Shown in pieces: positions 16,189 to 25,464 of a DNA stretch of 64,000 nucleotides (the stretch's first letter is position 1; each line of letters begins with the position of its first letter). The notes below the pieces were generated by a model. It did not search any database, was not told the origin of the DNA, and worked only from the letters and a program-made list of their open reading frames with translations. The position numbers and the translations under genes are program-made. The stretch lies in contig NZ_FWFO01000001.1 in NCBI RefSeq assembly GCF_900172225.1, forward strand, positions 2,046,001 to 2,110,000. The letters run 5' to 3'. Source of the stretch: Falsiruegeria litorea R37. GTDB taxonomy: Bacteria > Pseudomonadota > Alphaproteobacteria > Rhodobacterales > Rhodobacteraceae.

Positions 16189-18606
16189 GTGTCTGGTCTG
16201 CGCCGCATCCTTTGGGCGGCGTTCGCCGTTCTTCTGCTGTGCGCCAGCGTTGCGCAGGCACAACTGAGCGAAGAAAGCCGCGATTACTACAAGGGCTGGC
16301 TCAGCACAGCTGACCGGGCCGAAAAGGCGGTGGACGCCAACAAGGCGTCCAATGCTGCCTTTGAGCAGCTGCGGTCAGACATCAACGGTTATCGCGAAAT
16401 CTTTGACCGGGTGCGCAATCAGAACTCAGAGCGTATCCGCACGCTTGAAGGGCAGATCGCAGCCCTTGGTCCGGAGCCTGGCGACGGCAAGACCGAGGCG
16501 CCCGATCTGGCGCAGCTGCGTAAGCATCTTGAAGATCAGCTAAACGCAGTTCAGGTCCCGCGCATCATCGCGCAAGAGGCGTTCAGCCGCGCAAATGGCC
16601 TGATCGATGAAATTGACCGTGTGATCCGAGCGCGCAAAACCAAAACGCTTTTGGAACGGGGACCAACACCGCTAAACCCAACGTATTGGGCGCTTGCATG
16701 GCACGATGTTCAGGAATCCAGCCGGGCATTGGTTAATGAAACCTTTGTCAATGTTCGCGCAGACACCGTACGCGAACAGGTGCAAAACAACGCGCCCGCA
16801 ATCGCGGTGCTGTTGGCGATCGGCGCGGTACTGTTGTGGCGGGGCAAGGCTTGGTCGCAGCTTGCGGGGGACTATCTGCGTTCACTTGGGGGGCGTGGCA
16901 CCGGTGTTTGGACCTTTGTCATATCCCTGTTTCGGATTTTGCTTCCATGGCTTGGGGTCATGTGCCTGTGGTCAGCGGTCTATCTGACTGGTGCCCTTGG
17001 CATTCGCGGCCTGCTTTTGTGGGAACAAGTACCAGGATGGGCGGCGACGGTCTTGTACTTCAACTGGATCGGGCGACACCTGTTCCTGCTGGGCGAACGC
17101 GAGAGCTTCAAGTTTCTCTCGGCGGCGCAAATCGCGGTTCTTCGGGTCTATATTGATCTCTTGGCCATCATGTTGGTGCTGTACGATCTTGTTCTTCTTC
17201 AAGAGCAGATCGAAAACATCTCGGACGCCAGCCGCGCGGTAATTTCCTTCCCGGTGATTTTGGTTACAGCTTTCTTGTTGTTTCAGCTTCAACGTGTGCG
17301 CAATCAGGAGCAGGACGAAACAGCCGAGGACAGCCAAAAGGGTGCAGGGTTCGGAAAGCTTGTGGATCTGTTCCGACGTTGTCTGTACTTGCTGGGCATC
17401 TTTTCTCCGGTTTTGGCCGCGGCGGGCTACATCAATGCGGCCGAAGCGATTGTGTTTCCCGCGGTGAGAACCATCGCCTTGATTGCGGTGCTGGTGATCA
17501 TTCAGCAGTTCCTGGGCAACCTTTATGGCTGGTTGTCAGGCAAAGGGGACGCAGGCCGGGATTCCCTGTTCTCGGTAATTGTCGGTTTCATTCTCGCCAT
17601 CATCGCGTTGCCGATCATCGCGCTCTACTGGGGCGCGCGCAAGGCGGACCTGACCGAGCAATGGGCGCGGTTGCTGCAAGGGATCGACATTGGCGGGGTG
17701 ACAATCTCGCCCACGAATTTCCTGACCTTCGCGGTGATCTTTGGGATTGGCTATGGCTTGACGCGGTTGGTGCAAGGGGGGCTGCGTACGTCGCTTCTGC
17801 CCAAGACCTCTCTTGATCCCGGAGGGCAGAACGCAATTGTGTCGGGCACCGGCTATGTCGGGATCTTCCTGGCAGCCCTGATCGCCATCACCGGTGCCGG
17901 CTTTGATCTGTCGTCACTTGCGATTGTGGCTGGTGCCCTGTCTGTCGGCATTGGTTTTGGCCTGCAGACGATTGTGTCGAACTTTGTTTCTGGCATCATT
18001 CTGTTGGTCGAGCGTCCGATTTCCAAAGGTGACTGGATCGACGTAAACGGGCAGATGGGATACGTGCGCGACATTTCGGTTCGCTCGACCCGGATCGAGA
18101 CATTCGATCGTACCGATGTCATCGTCCCGAACTCGGACCTGATCAGCGGGTCGGTCACGAACTATACGCGCGGCAACACCGTGGGTCGCGTGATTGTACC
18201 CGTTGGCGTGGCCTATGGCACCGACACAAGAATGGTAGAGGGGATTTTGCGCGAGATTGCGAACGGGCACCCAATGGTTTTGGCCAATCCTGCGCCAAGC
18301 GTCGTGTTCCAGGGGTTCGGCGCAGATTCACTCGATTTTGAGATCCGGGCCATCCTGCGGGATGTGAACTGGGTTCTGTCGGTGAAGTCCGACATGAATC
18401 ACGAAATCGCCAAGCGGTTCACCGAAGAGGGGATCGAGATCCCGTTTGCACAGCGCGACATCTGGCTGCGCAATCCCGAGGCCTTGCGCGATCAACCCGC
18501 TGGTCCGTCGGTACCGAAACCAGCCCCACCGCAAGGTCCTGTTGAAATGACCGAGTCCGATCTGGACCCCGATAGTGACGGAGATGCAGACGCTGATGCC
18601 CGCTGA
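16189..18606 (+). CDS. Large MscS-family mechanosensitive channel with DUF3772 domain
   Basis: 805-residue inner-membrane protein. A signal peptide (residues 1-24, cleavage after AQA) leads to a periplasmic helical region with coiled-coil character (about 25-150) and DUF3772. Then come roughly ten transmembrane helices, and the C-terminal MscS core from about 540 with GALSVGIGFGLQTIVSNFVSGIILLVERPISKGDWIDV, DVIVPNSDLISGSVTNYTRG and the cytoplasmic alpha/beta part. The tail is Asp-rich. It opens under membrane tension to release solutes. The GTG start at 16189 follows cysK by a single base (GAGG upstream), and its end overlaps alaX. Confidence 0.9.
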   Translation: MSGLRRILWAAFAVLLLCASVAQAQLSEESRDYYKGWLSTADRAEKAVDANKASNAAFEQLRSDINGYREIFDRVRNQNSERIRTLEGQIAALGPEPGDGKTEAPDLAQLRKHLEDQLNAVQVPRIIAQEAFSRANGLIDEIDRVIRARKTKTLLERGPTPLNPTYWALAWHDVQESSRALVNETFVNVRADTVREQVQNNAPAIAVLLAIGAVLLWRGKAWSQLAGDYLRSLGGRGTGVWTFVISLFRILLPWLGVMCLWSAVYLTGALGIRGLLLWEQVPGWAATVLYFNWIGRHLFLLGERESFKFLSAAQIAVLRVYIDLLAIMLVLYDLVLLQEQIENISDASRAVISFPVILVTAFLLFQLQRVRNQEQDETAEDSQKGAGFGKLVDLFRRCLYLLGIFSPVLAAAGYINAAEAIVFPAVRTIALIAVLVIIQQFLGNLYGWLSGKGDAGRDSLFSVIVGFILAIIALPIIALYWGARKADLTEQWARLLQGIDIGGVTISPTNFLTFAVIFGIGYGLTRLVQGGLRTSLLPKTSLDPGGQNAIVSGTGYVGIFLAALIAITGAGFDLSSLAIVAGALSVGIGFGLQTIVSNFVSGIILLVERPISKGDWIDVNGQMGYVRDISVRSTRIETFDRTDVIVPNSDLISGSVTNYTRGNTVGRVIVPVGVAYGTDTRMVEGILREIANGHPMVLANPAPSVVFQGFGADSLDFEIRAILRDVNWVLSVKSDMNHEIAKRFTEEGIEIPFAQRDIWLRNPEALRDQPAGPSVPKPAPPQGPVEMTESDLDPDSDGDADADAR

Positions 18607-19321
18607 CCTCTTGTACCGGCAAGATGCCTATTTGTGCCAAGCCCCCGCGACAGTTCTGGCCCATACCGATCAGGGAGGCGTGATTCTGGACCAGAGCCTG
18701 TTTTACCCAACCGGCGGTGGACAACCCGGTGATGCTGGCCGCCTAATCTGGGACGGTGGCCAGATGGATGTGGTGACAACCATCAAGGCAGATGGCGATC
18801 AAATCGCCCTGGTGCCGGCCGAGGAGGCGGGGCTGCCGCCTGTTGGAACACAAGTCACCCAAAATCTGGACTGGGACCTCCGCTTTGGTCACATGCGCGT
18901 TCACACGGCGCTGCACCTTCTGTCCGTCGTGATCCCCCTGGAAGTGTCCGGCGGATCGATCAGCGCTGCCAAAGGTCGGTTGGATTTCAACATGCCCGAC
19001 GCGCCTGAGGACAAGGAAGCCCTGCAAACGCAGCTTCAGGAGTTGATCGACCGGGATTTACCCGTGACCGAAGACTGGATCACGGACGCCGAGCTGTACG
19101 CCAACCCAGGTTTGGTCAAAACGATGTCGGTGCAGCCTCCGCGCGGATCAGGCAAAATCCGACTGGTTCGGATCGGGCAGGGCGACGCACAGGTCGATCT
19201 GCAGCCCTGCGGGGGCACCCATGTGGCGCGTACCGGCGAGATCGGCAAAATTCGTCTGGGCAAGGTCGAAAAGAAGGGGCGCCAGAACCGTCGGGTCTAC
19301 TTGCATTTAGATGACCAATAA
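18596..19321 (+). CDS. AlaX-type alanyl-tRNA editing protein
   Basis: 241-residue trans-editing hydrolase that clears Ser or Gly from mischarged tRNA-Ala. It resembles the editing half of AlaRS: FYPTGGGQPGDAG near the N-terminus, the zinc ligands HMRVHTALH (HxxxH, about residues 101-107) and CGGTHVARTGEIG (CxxxH). ATG 18596 is preferred because it gives the usual short lead before the LLYRQDAYL strand; in-frame alternatives exist at 18575 (GTG) and 18584. It overlaps the mscS gene by 11 bases in another frame. Its proximity to a tRNA-Ser gene is probably coincidence. Confidence 0.88.
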   Translation: MPADLLYRQDAYLCQAPATVLAHTDQGGVILDQSLFYPTGGGQPGDAGRLIWDGGQMDVVTTIKADGDQIALVPAEEAGLPPVGTQVTQNLDWDLRFGHMRVHTALHLLSVVIPLEVSGGSISAAKGRLDFNMPDAPEDKEALQTQLQELIDRDLPVTEDWITDAELYANPGLVKTMSVQPPRGSGKIRLVRIGQGDAQVDLQPCGGTHVARTGEIGKIRLGKVEKKGRQNRRVYLHLDDQ

Positions 19322-19374
19322 GGGCAATTCCCCTCTTGCAAATCCCCGGCGGATCATCCAAATAACGCCAACAC

Positions 19375-19464
19375 GGAGAGGTGGCCGAGTGGTCGAAGGC
19401 GCACGCCTGGAAAGTGTGTAGGCGGGAAACCGTCTCCAGGGTTCGAATCCCTGTCTCTCCGCCA
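19375..19464 (+). tRNA. tRNA-Ser (GGA anticodon)
   Basis: Ninety-base class II tRNA with encoded CCA. The acceptor stem GGAGAGG pairs with TCTCTCC before discriminator G19461. The D-arm contains GGCCGAGTGG, the anticodon loop CTGGAAA gives anticodon GGA, a long variable arm follows (GTGTAGGCGGGAAACCGTC), and the T-loop is GGTTCGAATCC. Confidence 0.97.
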
Positions 19465-19500
19465 TACCCCCTAGATACAAAATTTCGTCTTTGGCTTCGC

Positions 19501-19977
19501 CTAGTCCCAATTGGGCAATTTGACGCGAAAAAAGTCATGACAGATTGGGTTTAGATAAGCAGACGTTGGATCACGCTGTTCAAGTTCAAAACAAGCTTCA
19601 ACTGTGCGACGAGCCAGCTCTTTTTCACGAGCTTTGTTCTTTTGTTGGAGTTCCAGCCTACGTTTTGCAGCCAGTATCGCTTCCGCGTCTTTGGCAAGAA
19701 CGTATGCACCAATGCCCGGATCGTAGAAAACGGCCTCTACAGACTTCCATTTGTTTACACATTGCATTGCAGACCCACCAAACAAGTCGTCCATTGAGTC
19801 GTCTTGCACTACATCCGCGAGTTCAAGGATTTTTGTTCTTGCGTCGAAATTGCACTGGGCGATGGCTGTTTCCAGTTCTTTGCGCAATTCTTCCGTGGCG
19901 TATGCAGGAAACGGTGAATAACTCAAAACCATCGCCGACAAGAAGGCTACACGCGCACAGTGCTTACCTTTGAACAT
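19501..19977 (-). CDS. Small secreted protein of unknown function
   Basis: 158-residue protein not recognised. A classical signal peptide covers about residues 1-27 (basic MFKGKH, hydrophobic VAFLSAMVLSYSPF, cleavage after AYA). The mature part is highly charged and helical, with a coiled-coil-prone stretch AAKRRLELQQKNKAREKELA around residues 105-125. Five cysteines lie in the mature chain or near its ends. Base composition is visibly lower in GC than the flanking genes, and the gene sits between a tRNA-Ser and a convergent-side gap, so acquisition by transfer is possible. A weak AAGG ribosome site precedes ATG 19977. Confidence 0.6.
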   Translation of the reverse strand: MFKGKHCARVAFLSAMVLSYSPFPAYATEELRKELETAIAQCNFDARTKILELADVVQDDSMDDLFGGSAMQCVNKWKSVEAVFYDPGIGAYVLAKDAEAILAAKRRLELQQKNKAREKELARRTVEACFELEQRDPTSAYLNPICHDFFRVKLPNWD

Positions 19978-20218
19978 AATCGTTACCTTACTTTAATGAG
20001 AACTCGACTTTCTACAGGTGCATAGTGGTAGAACTAAGACATCTCCACCTTGATAAGGATATTTTTTTATAACCTTTTCCTGCCTCCGGTGGGTACCCGT
20101 CCACGATTGCTACCAAAATACCGCGACGCCCTAACGCTTGCCCTGGAAGAAAGACACCTGATGAATACAAATTTCCGACACTCATTTGTTTCAGGAATTC
20201 TCCGCTCCGTTTGCAAAA

Positions 20219-22312
20219 TTACCCGACCGCAGCCAGGGCCACAGGCACGCCATTAAACGCCGCGTTGCCGCTGATCGGGTCGATGCGCTGATCGTCGGTC
20301 AGATCGTTGATTGACACAGTCTGCACCTTGGTTGCGGCTGACAATTGACCGTTGCGCTGGCCCCACCCCTGGGGGATCGACACCACACCGGGGGCCATGG
20401 TGTCGGTGATTTCTGCGGGCAGTGTGACCGAGCCTACGCGACCGCTGACCTGAACCTCGCTTTCATCGGCAATGCCCAAGCGATCGGCGTCCACGGGGTT
20501 GATCTGCACGGTACAGCGGTTGCGGCCCTTGACCAGGCGCGGGCTGTTCTGAGTCCAGCTGTTGTGGCTGCGTACCTGCCTGCGGCCGATCATCAGATAG
20601 GGGAAATCCTCGTCTTCCAACGCAGTGCTGTCCAGCAATCGGGGAAGGTCGTCCAGAAAGACGTCAGGTGCCAGATCCAACCGCCCTTCGGGGGTTTCCA
20701 AACGATCCGCCAGGTTGGGCACCATGGGGCCAAGGTCGATGGAGCCTTGGGCGGATTGCATCGTGGGGATCGTGACCTGATCCGCATGAAAGCCTTGGGT
20801 TAGCAGCATTGACAGGACCTGGTCTGGCGAAGGGCCAATCTGATTGGCGCCGGTCAACTTGGCGGTCAAACGTGCGATGACCTCCCACTCCTGCGGGTTC
20901 CCTTCGGGCGGGGCAAACATCGCAGGGGCATAGGCCGCGGTATTGCGCACGGCAAAGGTGTGAAAGACGATGTCATACATCACCTCTTCCAGCGCCACGG
21001 TGCCCGGCAGGATCAGATCTGCATGCCGCGTGGTGTCGTTGAGGTGGATATCGATGGACATCATGAAATCGAGCCCCTCAAGCGCCGCCTCAATCCGTCG
21101 CCCGTTCGGCGCAGTAAGAACGGGATTGCCTGCGACGGTTACCAGGGCCTTGATCTGACCGGGGCCTGGTGTCTCCATCTCTTCGGCCATGACCGAGACG
21201 GGGAACTCACCGTTGTAAAGCGGTTGCCCGGACACGCGTGAGCGGCGTTCGGGGTAGGTGCGGTGCTTGCCCTTGCGGCTGGTCATGCCGACATAATCCA
21301 GCGCGGGCGTGGTAAACATCGCGCCGCCTTCGACGTCAAAGTTGCCGGTGATGATGTTGAGCACGTTGCTGGCCCATTGGCAGAGGCCACCAAAGCTTTG
21401 GGTCGAGGCGCCCATGCGGGCGTAGCAGACGGCGGATTTGGCGTTTGCGAAATCCGTCGCCATTTGTTCAATCACCTCTTGTGCGATGCCGGTGTGGTCC
21501 GCGGCAAGGGCAGGGGTGAGGGGTTTGATGGCCTCTTTCAGCGCATCCAACCCGTCGATCCGATCCGCCAGATGCCCCAAATCGACCAGCCCACGATCCA
21601 GGATCACATGCACCATCGCCAACATCAGAAAGGCGTCTGTTTCAGGGCGGATAAAGTGATGAGCCGAGGCCTTGTCAGCCGTCTCGGTCCGGCGCGGGTC
21701 GATGACAACGACCTGACCGCCGCGGGCTTTGACCTCTTCAATGCGGCGGCCAAAGCCGGGCGCGGTCATCATTGACCCGTTGGACACCACCGGATTGCCA
21801 CCAATGATCAGCATGTAATCGGTGCGGTCGATGTCCGGCACCGGGATCAGCATCGGATGACCCAGCATGTGAATCGAGGCGACGTGATGCGGGATCTGGT
21901 CTGCCGTGGCCGAGCTGTAGCGGTTTGACGTGCCGATGGCTTTGACCAGGCTGGGCAGGTTCAGAAGGTTGCCAAATTTATGTGCGTTGGGATTGCCCAG
22001 ATAGACGCCGACAGCGTCCCGGTCATGGGCCGACTGCACCGCGCGGATACGTTCAGCGGCATATTCCAGCGCCTCGTCCCAGCCGATCTCGACAAACTCA
22101 CCGTTTACTTTGCGCAAAGGTTTGGTGATCCGGTCAGGGTCAGTGCGGAAATCCTGCAAAGCGACAGCCTTGGGGCAGATGTGGCCGCGCGACAACGGAT
22201 CATCCGGGTCCGGTTTGATCGACAGGACCTGTGTGTCGTCGTGGGTGATGATCAACCCACACATGGCCTCGCAGATATTGCAGGTGCGGTGCTGGATTTG
22301 CGGCTGGGTCAT
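20219..22312 (-). CDS. Molybdopterin-dependent oxidoreductase (DMSO-reductase family)
   Basis: 697-residue Mo/W-bis-MGD enzyme. An N-terminal [4Fe-4S] site is formed by C11, C14, C18 and C46 (CNICEAMCG then GHICPKA). The catalytic part has the family's YLGNPNAHKFG, MLIIGGNPVVSNGSMM, VVIDPRRTETADKA and VCYARMGASTQSFGG segments. The C-terminal MopB-binding domain carries PYLMIGRRQVRSHNSWTQN and INPVDADRLGIADES. There is no Tat signal, so it is cytoplasmic. It resembles formate-dehydrogenase/assimilatory-type single-subunit members. No partner subunit or cofactor gene is adjacent, so the substrate is unknown. A terminator separates it from the transporter operon upstream. Confidence 0.88.
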   Translation of the reverse strand: MTQPQIQHRTCNICEAMCGLIITHDDTQVLSIKPDPDDPLSRGHICPKAVALQDFRTDPDRITKPLRKVNGEFVEIGWDEALEYAAERIRAVQSAHDRDAVGVYLGNPNAHKFGNLLNLPSLVKAIGTSNRYSSATADQIPHHVASIHMLGHPMLIPVPDIDRTDYMLIIGGNPVVSNGSMMTAPGFGRRIEEVKARGGQVVVIDPRRTETADKASAHHFIRPETDAFLMLAMVHVILDRGLVDLGHLADRIDGLDALKEAIKPLTPALAADHTGIAQEVIEQMATDFANAKSAVCYARMGASTQSFGGLCQWASNVLNIITGNFDVEGGAMFTTPALDYVGMTSRKGKHRTYPERRSRVSGQPLYNGEFPVSVMAEEMETPGPGQIKALVTVAGNPVLTAPNGRRIEAALEGLDFMMSIDIHLNDTTRHADLILPGTVALEEVMYDIVFHTFAVRNTAAYAPAMFAPPEGNPQEWEVIARLTAKLTGANQIGPSPDQVLSMLLTQGFHADQVTIPTMQSAQGSIDLGPMVPNLADRLETPEGRLDLAPDVFLDDLPRLLDSTALEDEDFPYLMIGRRQVRSHNSWTQNSPRLVKGRNRCTVQINPVDADRLGIADESEVQVSGRVGSVTLPAEITDTMAPGVVSIPQGWGQRNGQLSAATKVQTVSINDLTDDQRIDPISGNAAFNGVPVALAAVG

Positions 22313-22340
22313 GGGGGCCTCGCTCTGGTGTCGATAGGCA

Positions 22341-22372
22341 GAAAAAGGGCGCTCGGTTTCCCGAACGCCCCC
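22341..22372 (-). terminator. Intrinsic terminator of the transporter/ligase operon
   Basis: On the minus strand GGGGGCGTTCGGG, a short AAA loop and CCGAGCGCCC form a hairpin followed by TTTTT, eleven bases beyond the binding-protein stop. It stops transcription before the molybdopterin gene. Confidence 0.8.
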
Positions 22373-22383
22373 AAACGAAGTGC

Positions 22384-23544
22384 TTATTCTTCGTGAACTT
22401 TCTTCCAGTTGCCATTCTCGACGACTGAAACATAGACGGTGTCGGCGCCCTGGTGATCATCGGCGCTGTAGTCGATGTAGTTGCCGACCAGTTCATCCTC
22501 GTACTGGAGGCTTTCCATAGCTGCGATGAAACTGTCGTGTGTCAGATCAGGTCCAGCTGCCTCAAGCGCTTTGACCATCATCTGGGCACCCGCGTAGCCG
22601 AGCATAGCAAAGCCAACCGGGTCTTCACCGGTCGCGGCTTTGTACTCTTCGATGAAGGCCTTGGGGGCTTCGTCGTTGGCACGTGCCCAAAGATCCTGCC
22701 AGCTGGCCGCTGCATAAAGACCCTCGGTCACACCGCCCGGAACCTTGGCAACCACGGTCAGGAAGCCGGCCGAAGTGTTCATGAACTTCATGTCACTCAG
22801 GCCCATTTTCTTGGCGGTGCCTGCAACAGTGATGCTTTGACGGACGGTAAGCGCCATCGAAACGATGTCACAGCCGTCTGCCTTGAGCTTGCTGAGCGAG
22901 CCAACAAAGTCGGATTCGTCCGGCTTGTGCGTTGTCTCGGACGCAAATGCGATTCCTGCCTCTTTCGCACCGGCATGCGAACCTTCCAGGATCTCTTTGC
23001 CGAAGTCGGTGGGCAGATACATTGTGCAGACGTTTTTGGCATCATACTTTTCTGCCAAAAACTTCACACCGATGCGGGCCTGTTCGAAATAGTCGGCAAA
23101 GGATACGAATTTGTTGCGAACCGGGTCCTGCAGCATCTGACGTGCAGCAGACAGAGGCGCAACGTTTGGGATGCCCTTGGGATCCAGAAGCTTAAAGCCA
23201 GCCAGGTTCATTGGTGTGCCAAGGCTTTGCAGCATCGCAAAGACTTTGTCGCGGTTCAAAAGCTTGTTGTAGCCCTGCATTGCGCGCGGCATTTGATAGC
23301 CGTTGTCTTCGACAATGAACGTGATCTTGCGCCCGTGTACACCGCCAGCGGCGTTGACCTTGTCAAAATAGACGTTTGCACCTTTGGTCGCGGGCACGCC
23401 TACGGCAGCAAACACGCCGGACAGGTCATTGACCGAACCGATGCGAATCTCTGTGTCGCTCACGCCTTGGGTTTCGGCATGTGCCAGAGTTGCAGCGGCG
23501 GTCAGCGCCGTGGCTGTGATCAGCCGTTTGATGAGTGTCTTCAT
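22384..23544 (-). CDS. Periplasmic binding protein of branched-chain-type ABC transporter
   Basis: 386-residue secreted receptor. A signal peptide (1-23, MKTLIKRLITATALTAAATLAHA) leads into a Leu/Ile/Val-binding-protein fold: IRIGSVNDLSGVFAAVGVPATKGANVYFDKVNAAGGVHGRKI, then the second lobe YLPTDFGKEILEGSHAGAKEAG and GFLTVVAKVPGGVTEGLYAA. It is the last gene of an operon that also encodes livHMGF-type components and an acyl-CoA ligase, so the ligand may be an aromatic or aliphatic carboxylate rather than an amino acid. That is inference from context. Confidence 0.88.
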   Translation of the reverse strand: MKTLIKRLITATALTAAATLAHAETQGVSDTEIRIGSVNDLSGVFAAVGVPATKGANVYFDKVNAAGGVHGRKITFIVEDNGYQMPRAMQGYNKLLNRDKVFAMLQSLGTPMNLAGFKLLDPKGIPNVAPLSAARQMLQDPVRNKFVSFADYFEQARIGVKFLAEKYDAKNVCTMYLPTDFGKEILEGSHAGAKEAGIAFASETTHKPDESDFVGSLSKLKADGCDIVSMALTVRQSITVAGTAKKMGLSDMKFMNTSAGFLTVVAKVPGGVTEGLYAAASWQDLWARANDEAPKAFIEEYKAATGEDPVGFAMLGYAGAQMMVKALEAAGPDLTHDSFIAAMESLQYEDELVGNYIDYSADDHQGADTVYVSVVENGNWKKVHEE

Positions 23545-23575
23545 AAGTTTCCTCCCTTTGGAACTTGTTATTATC

Positions 23576-25459
23576 TCAGTACATGTCGTCGATCAGATGG
23601 GCGTGCGCCTTTTCTACATAGCTGCGCTTGAGCTTCATGGTGGCCGTAAGCTCCTCATCCTCGGCCGTCAGAAGCACGTCGATCAGGCGGAAATCCTTGA
23701 TCTGTTCGACCCGCGCAAACTCCTTGTTCACCGCCTTGACCTCTTCGGCGATCAAATCCTTGACCTCTTGCGCAGCACAGAGCGACGCAAAGTTCGAGAA
23801 CGGGACCTTTCTGTCCTGAGCGTATTTCTCGACGTTCTCTTGATCAATCATTATCAGTGCCGTCAGGTACTTACGCCGGTCGCCAATGATCACCGCATCC
23901 GAGATAAAGTGGCTGAATTTCAACCGGCTTTCGATTTCGGCCGGGGTGATGTTCTTGCCGCCCGCAGTGATGATGATGTCCTTGAGGCGTCCGGTGATCT
24001 TCAGATAGCCGTCGTCGTCAAGCTCTCCAATGTCCCCGGTGCGCAGCCAGCCATCGTCGGTGAAGGTCTCGGCCGTCTTTTCATTGTTGCGCCAGTAGCC
24101 TTTAAAGTTGTTGAGGCCCTTGGTCTGGATCTCTCCATCGTCGGCAATGCGGATTTCATAGCCGGGCACGGCCTTGCCGATCGAGCCGACCTTGTTCTCT
24201 TCGAACGTATTGATCGAGCCCAGACCGGATGTTTCCGTCATCCCCCAGCCCTCGAGCAAAGGCACGCCAATGGCCCAGTACCATTTCAGCAGCTCAGGCG
24301 AGATCGGGGCCGCGCCTGTACCGCCGCGGCGCATGTTGTCCATGCCCAGCATCCGGCGCAGGTTGCGCAGAACCAGCCGATCCCACAGCCAGAACTTGGC
24401 CGCGACACCCGCGGGCACTGGTTTGTTGCCCAGCAGATATTCGGCCCGCTCGAACCCGGCCTTCAGCGCCATGCCAAAGGCCGCGCGGCCCGCCGGTGTG
24501 GCCTCTTGCGCCAGGATCAGCACCTGGGAATAGATCTTTTCCCAAACGCGCGGCACGGCCACGAAGGTTGCCGGCGAAACCTCTTGCAAGTTGGCGAAAA
24601 CCGTCTCGGGGCTTTCGGCAAAGTTCACGGTCGCCTTGCTGGAGATTGGGAAATAGATCGACACGTTGCGTTCAAGGATGTGACAGAGCGGCAGAAAACA
24701 CAGCTGCTCGTCGGTTTCCAGAACCGGCAGGCGGTGCGCGCCGGCCTCAAGGCCCGCCATCACGTTTTCCTGGCTCAGCATTGCCCCTTTGGGCATGCCA
24801 GTCGTGCCCGAGGTATAAATCAACAGGCCGATGTCCTGCGGCTGTGCCTTGTCGATCTCGGCTTCAAACACGCCGGGTTCCTCTTTTTCGGCCTGCTGGC
24901 CGATTTTGTAGAGGTCATCGATCATGATGCAGCGGTCATGGTTCAGGTCGTGCAGCCCCTCATCTTCGAGGATGATGACATTCAGAAGACCAGGAACCTC
25001 GGCCTCGATCTGGAAATATTTGTCCAGCTGCTCTTCGTTTTCGACGATCAGAAAGCGGCTATCGCTGTCGTTGATCAGATACGCAAGCTGACTGGCACTG
25101 TCGGTGGTATAGACACCGGACGCAATGCCGCCGACACATTGGATGCCCAGATCGGAATAGGCCCATTCCTTGCGATCCTCGGACAGGATCGATACGACCT
25201 CGCCCCGTTGCAGACCCAGCTTGCGCAACGCCATGCCGATCCATTTGGCATGGGTCCAATAATCGGCCCATGAATAACTTTTCCAGATCCCATGATCCTT
25301 TTCACGATGCGCAGTACGGTTGCCCAATTCGGCGCAGCGCTTCTGGAACAGGGATACGATCGTCTGGGTGCCGTCCACCATCACCGGGCGCTGGCCCGGC
25401 GTGGCGTTGAACGAAACGCCGTTGATCACGGTCTGGGCGGGTAGGGTGGTTGCATCCAT
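23576..25459 (-). CDS. AMP-dependent long-chain acyl-CoA synthetase-like ligase
   Basis: 627-residue adenylate-forming enzyme that activates a carboxylic acid with ATP and CoA. Motifs in order: LIYTSGTTGMPKGAMLSQENV (P-loop, about residues 190-205), ATFVAVPRVWEKIY, GWGMTETSGLGSINTF, DGWLRTGDIGELDDDGYLKITGRLKDIIITAGGKNITPAEIE, the last with the hinge and catalytic regions. The size and VPRVWEKI motif match FadD15-type long-chain ligases. ATG 25459 is chosen because GGAGGTGAG lies just before it; the upstream ATP-binding gene's stop is embedded in that site. It lies between livF and the binding-protein gene, implying that the imported ligand is converted to its CoA thioester. Confidence 0.9.
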   Translation of the reverse strand: MDATTLPAQTVINGVSFNATPGQRPVMVDGTQTIVSLFQKRCAELGNRTAHREKDHGIWKSYSWADYWTHAKWIGMALRKLGLQRGEVVSILSEDRKEWAYSDLGIQCVGGIASGVYTTDSASQLAYLINDSDSRFLIVENEEQLDKYFQIEAEVPGLLNVIILEDEGLHDLNHDRCIMIDDLYKIGQQAEKEEPGVFEAEIDKAQPQDIGLLIYTSGTTGMPKGAMLSQENVMAGLEAGAHRLPVLETDEQLCFLPLCHILERNVSIYFPISSKATVNFAESPETVFANLQEVSPATFVAVPRVWEKIYSQVLILAQEATPAGRAAFGMALKAGFERAEYLLGNKPVPAGVAAKFWLWDRLVLRNLRRMLGMDNMRRGGTGAAPISPELLKWYWAIGVPLLEGWGMTETSGLGSINTFEENKVGSIGKAVPGYEIRIADDGEIQTKGLNNFKGYWRNNEKTAETFTDDGWLRTGDIGELDDDGYLKITGRLKDIIITAGGKNITPAEIESRLKFSHFISDAVIIGDRRKYLTALIMIDQENVEKYAQDRKVPFSNFASLCAAQEVKDLIAEEVKAVNKEFARVEQIKDFRLIDVLLTAEDEELTATMKLKRSYVEKAHAHLIDDMY

Positions 25460-25464
25460 CTGGC

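Noticed and set aside
19465-20218. A search for a repeated tRNA-Ser 3' end marking an integrated element.
   Set aside because: No copy of the terminal bases (TCTCTCCGCCA) was found downstream, and no integrase is present.
20050-20256. A 68-codon plus-strand frame starting MIRIFFYNLFLPP.
   Set aside because: No ribosome site, no recognisable domain, low-quality composition, and it runs into the molybdopterin gene on the other strand.
23384-25273. A 629-codon plus-strand frame opposite the acyl-CoA ligase.
   Set aside because: Antisense of a well-conserved ligase; no domain and His/Gln/Arg-rich translation typical of a shadow.
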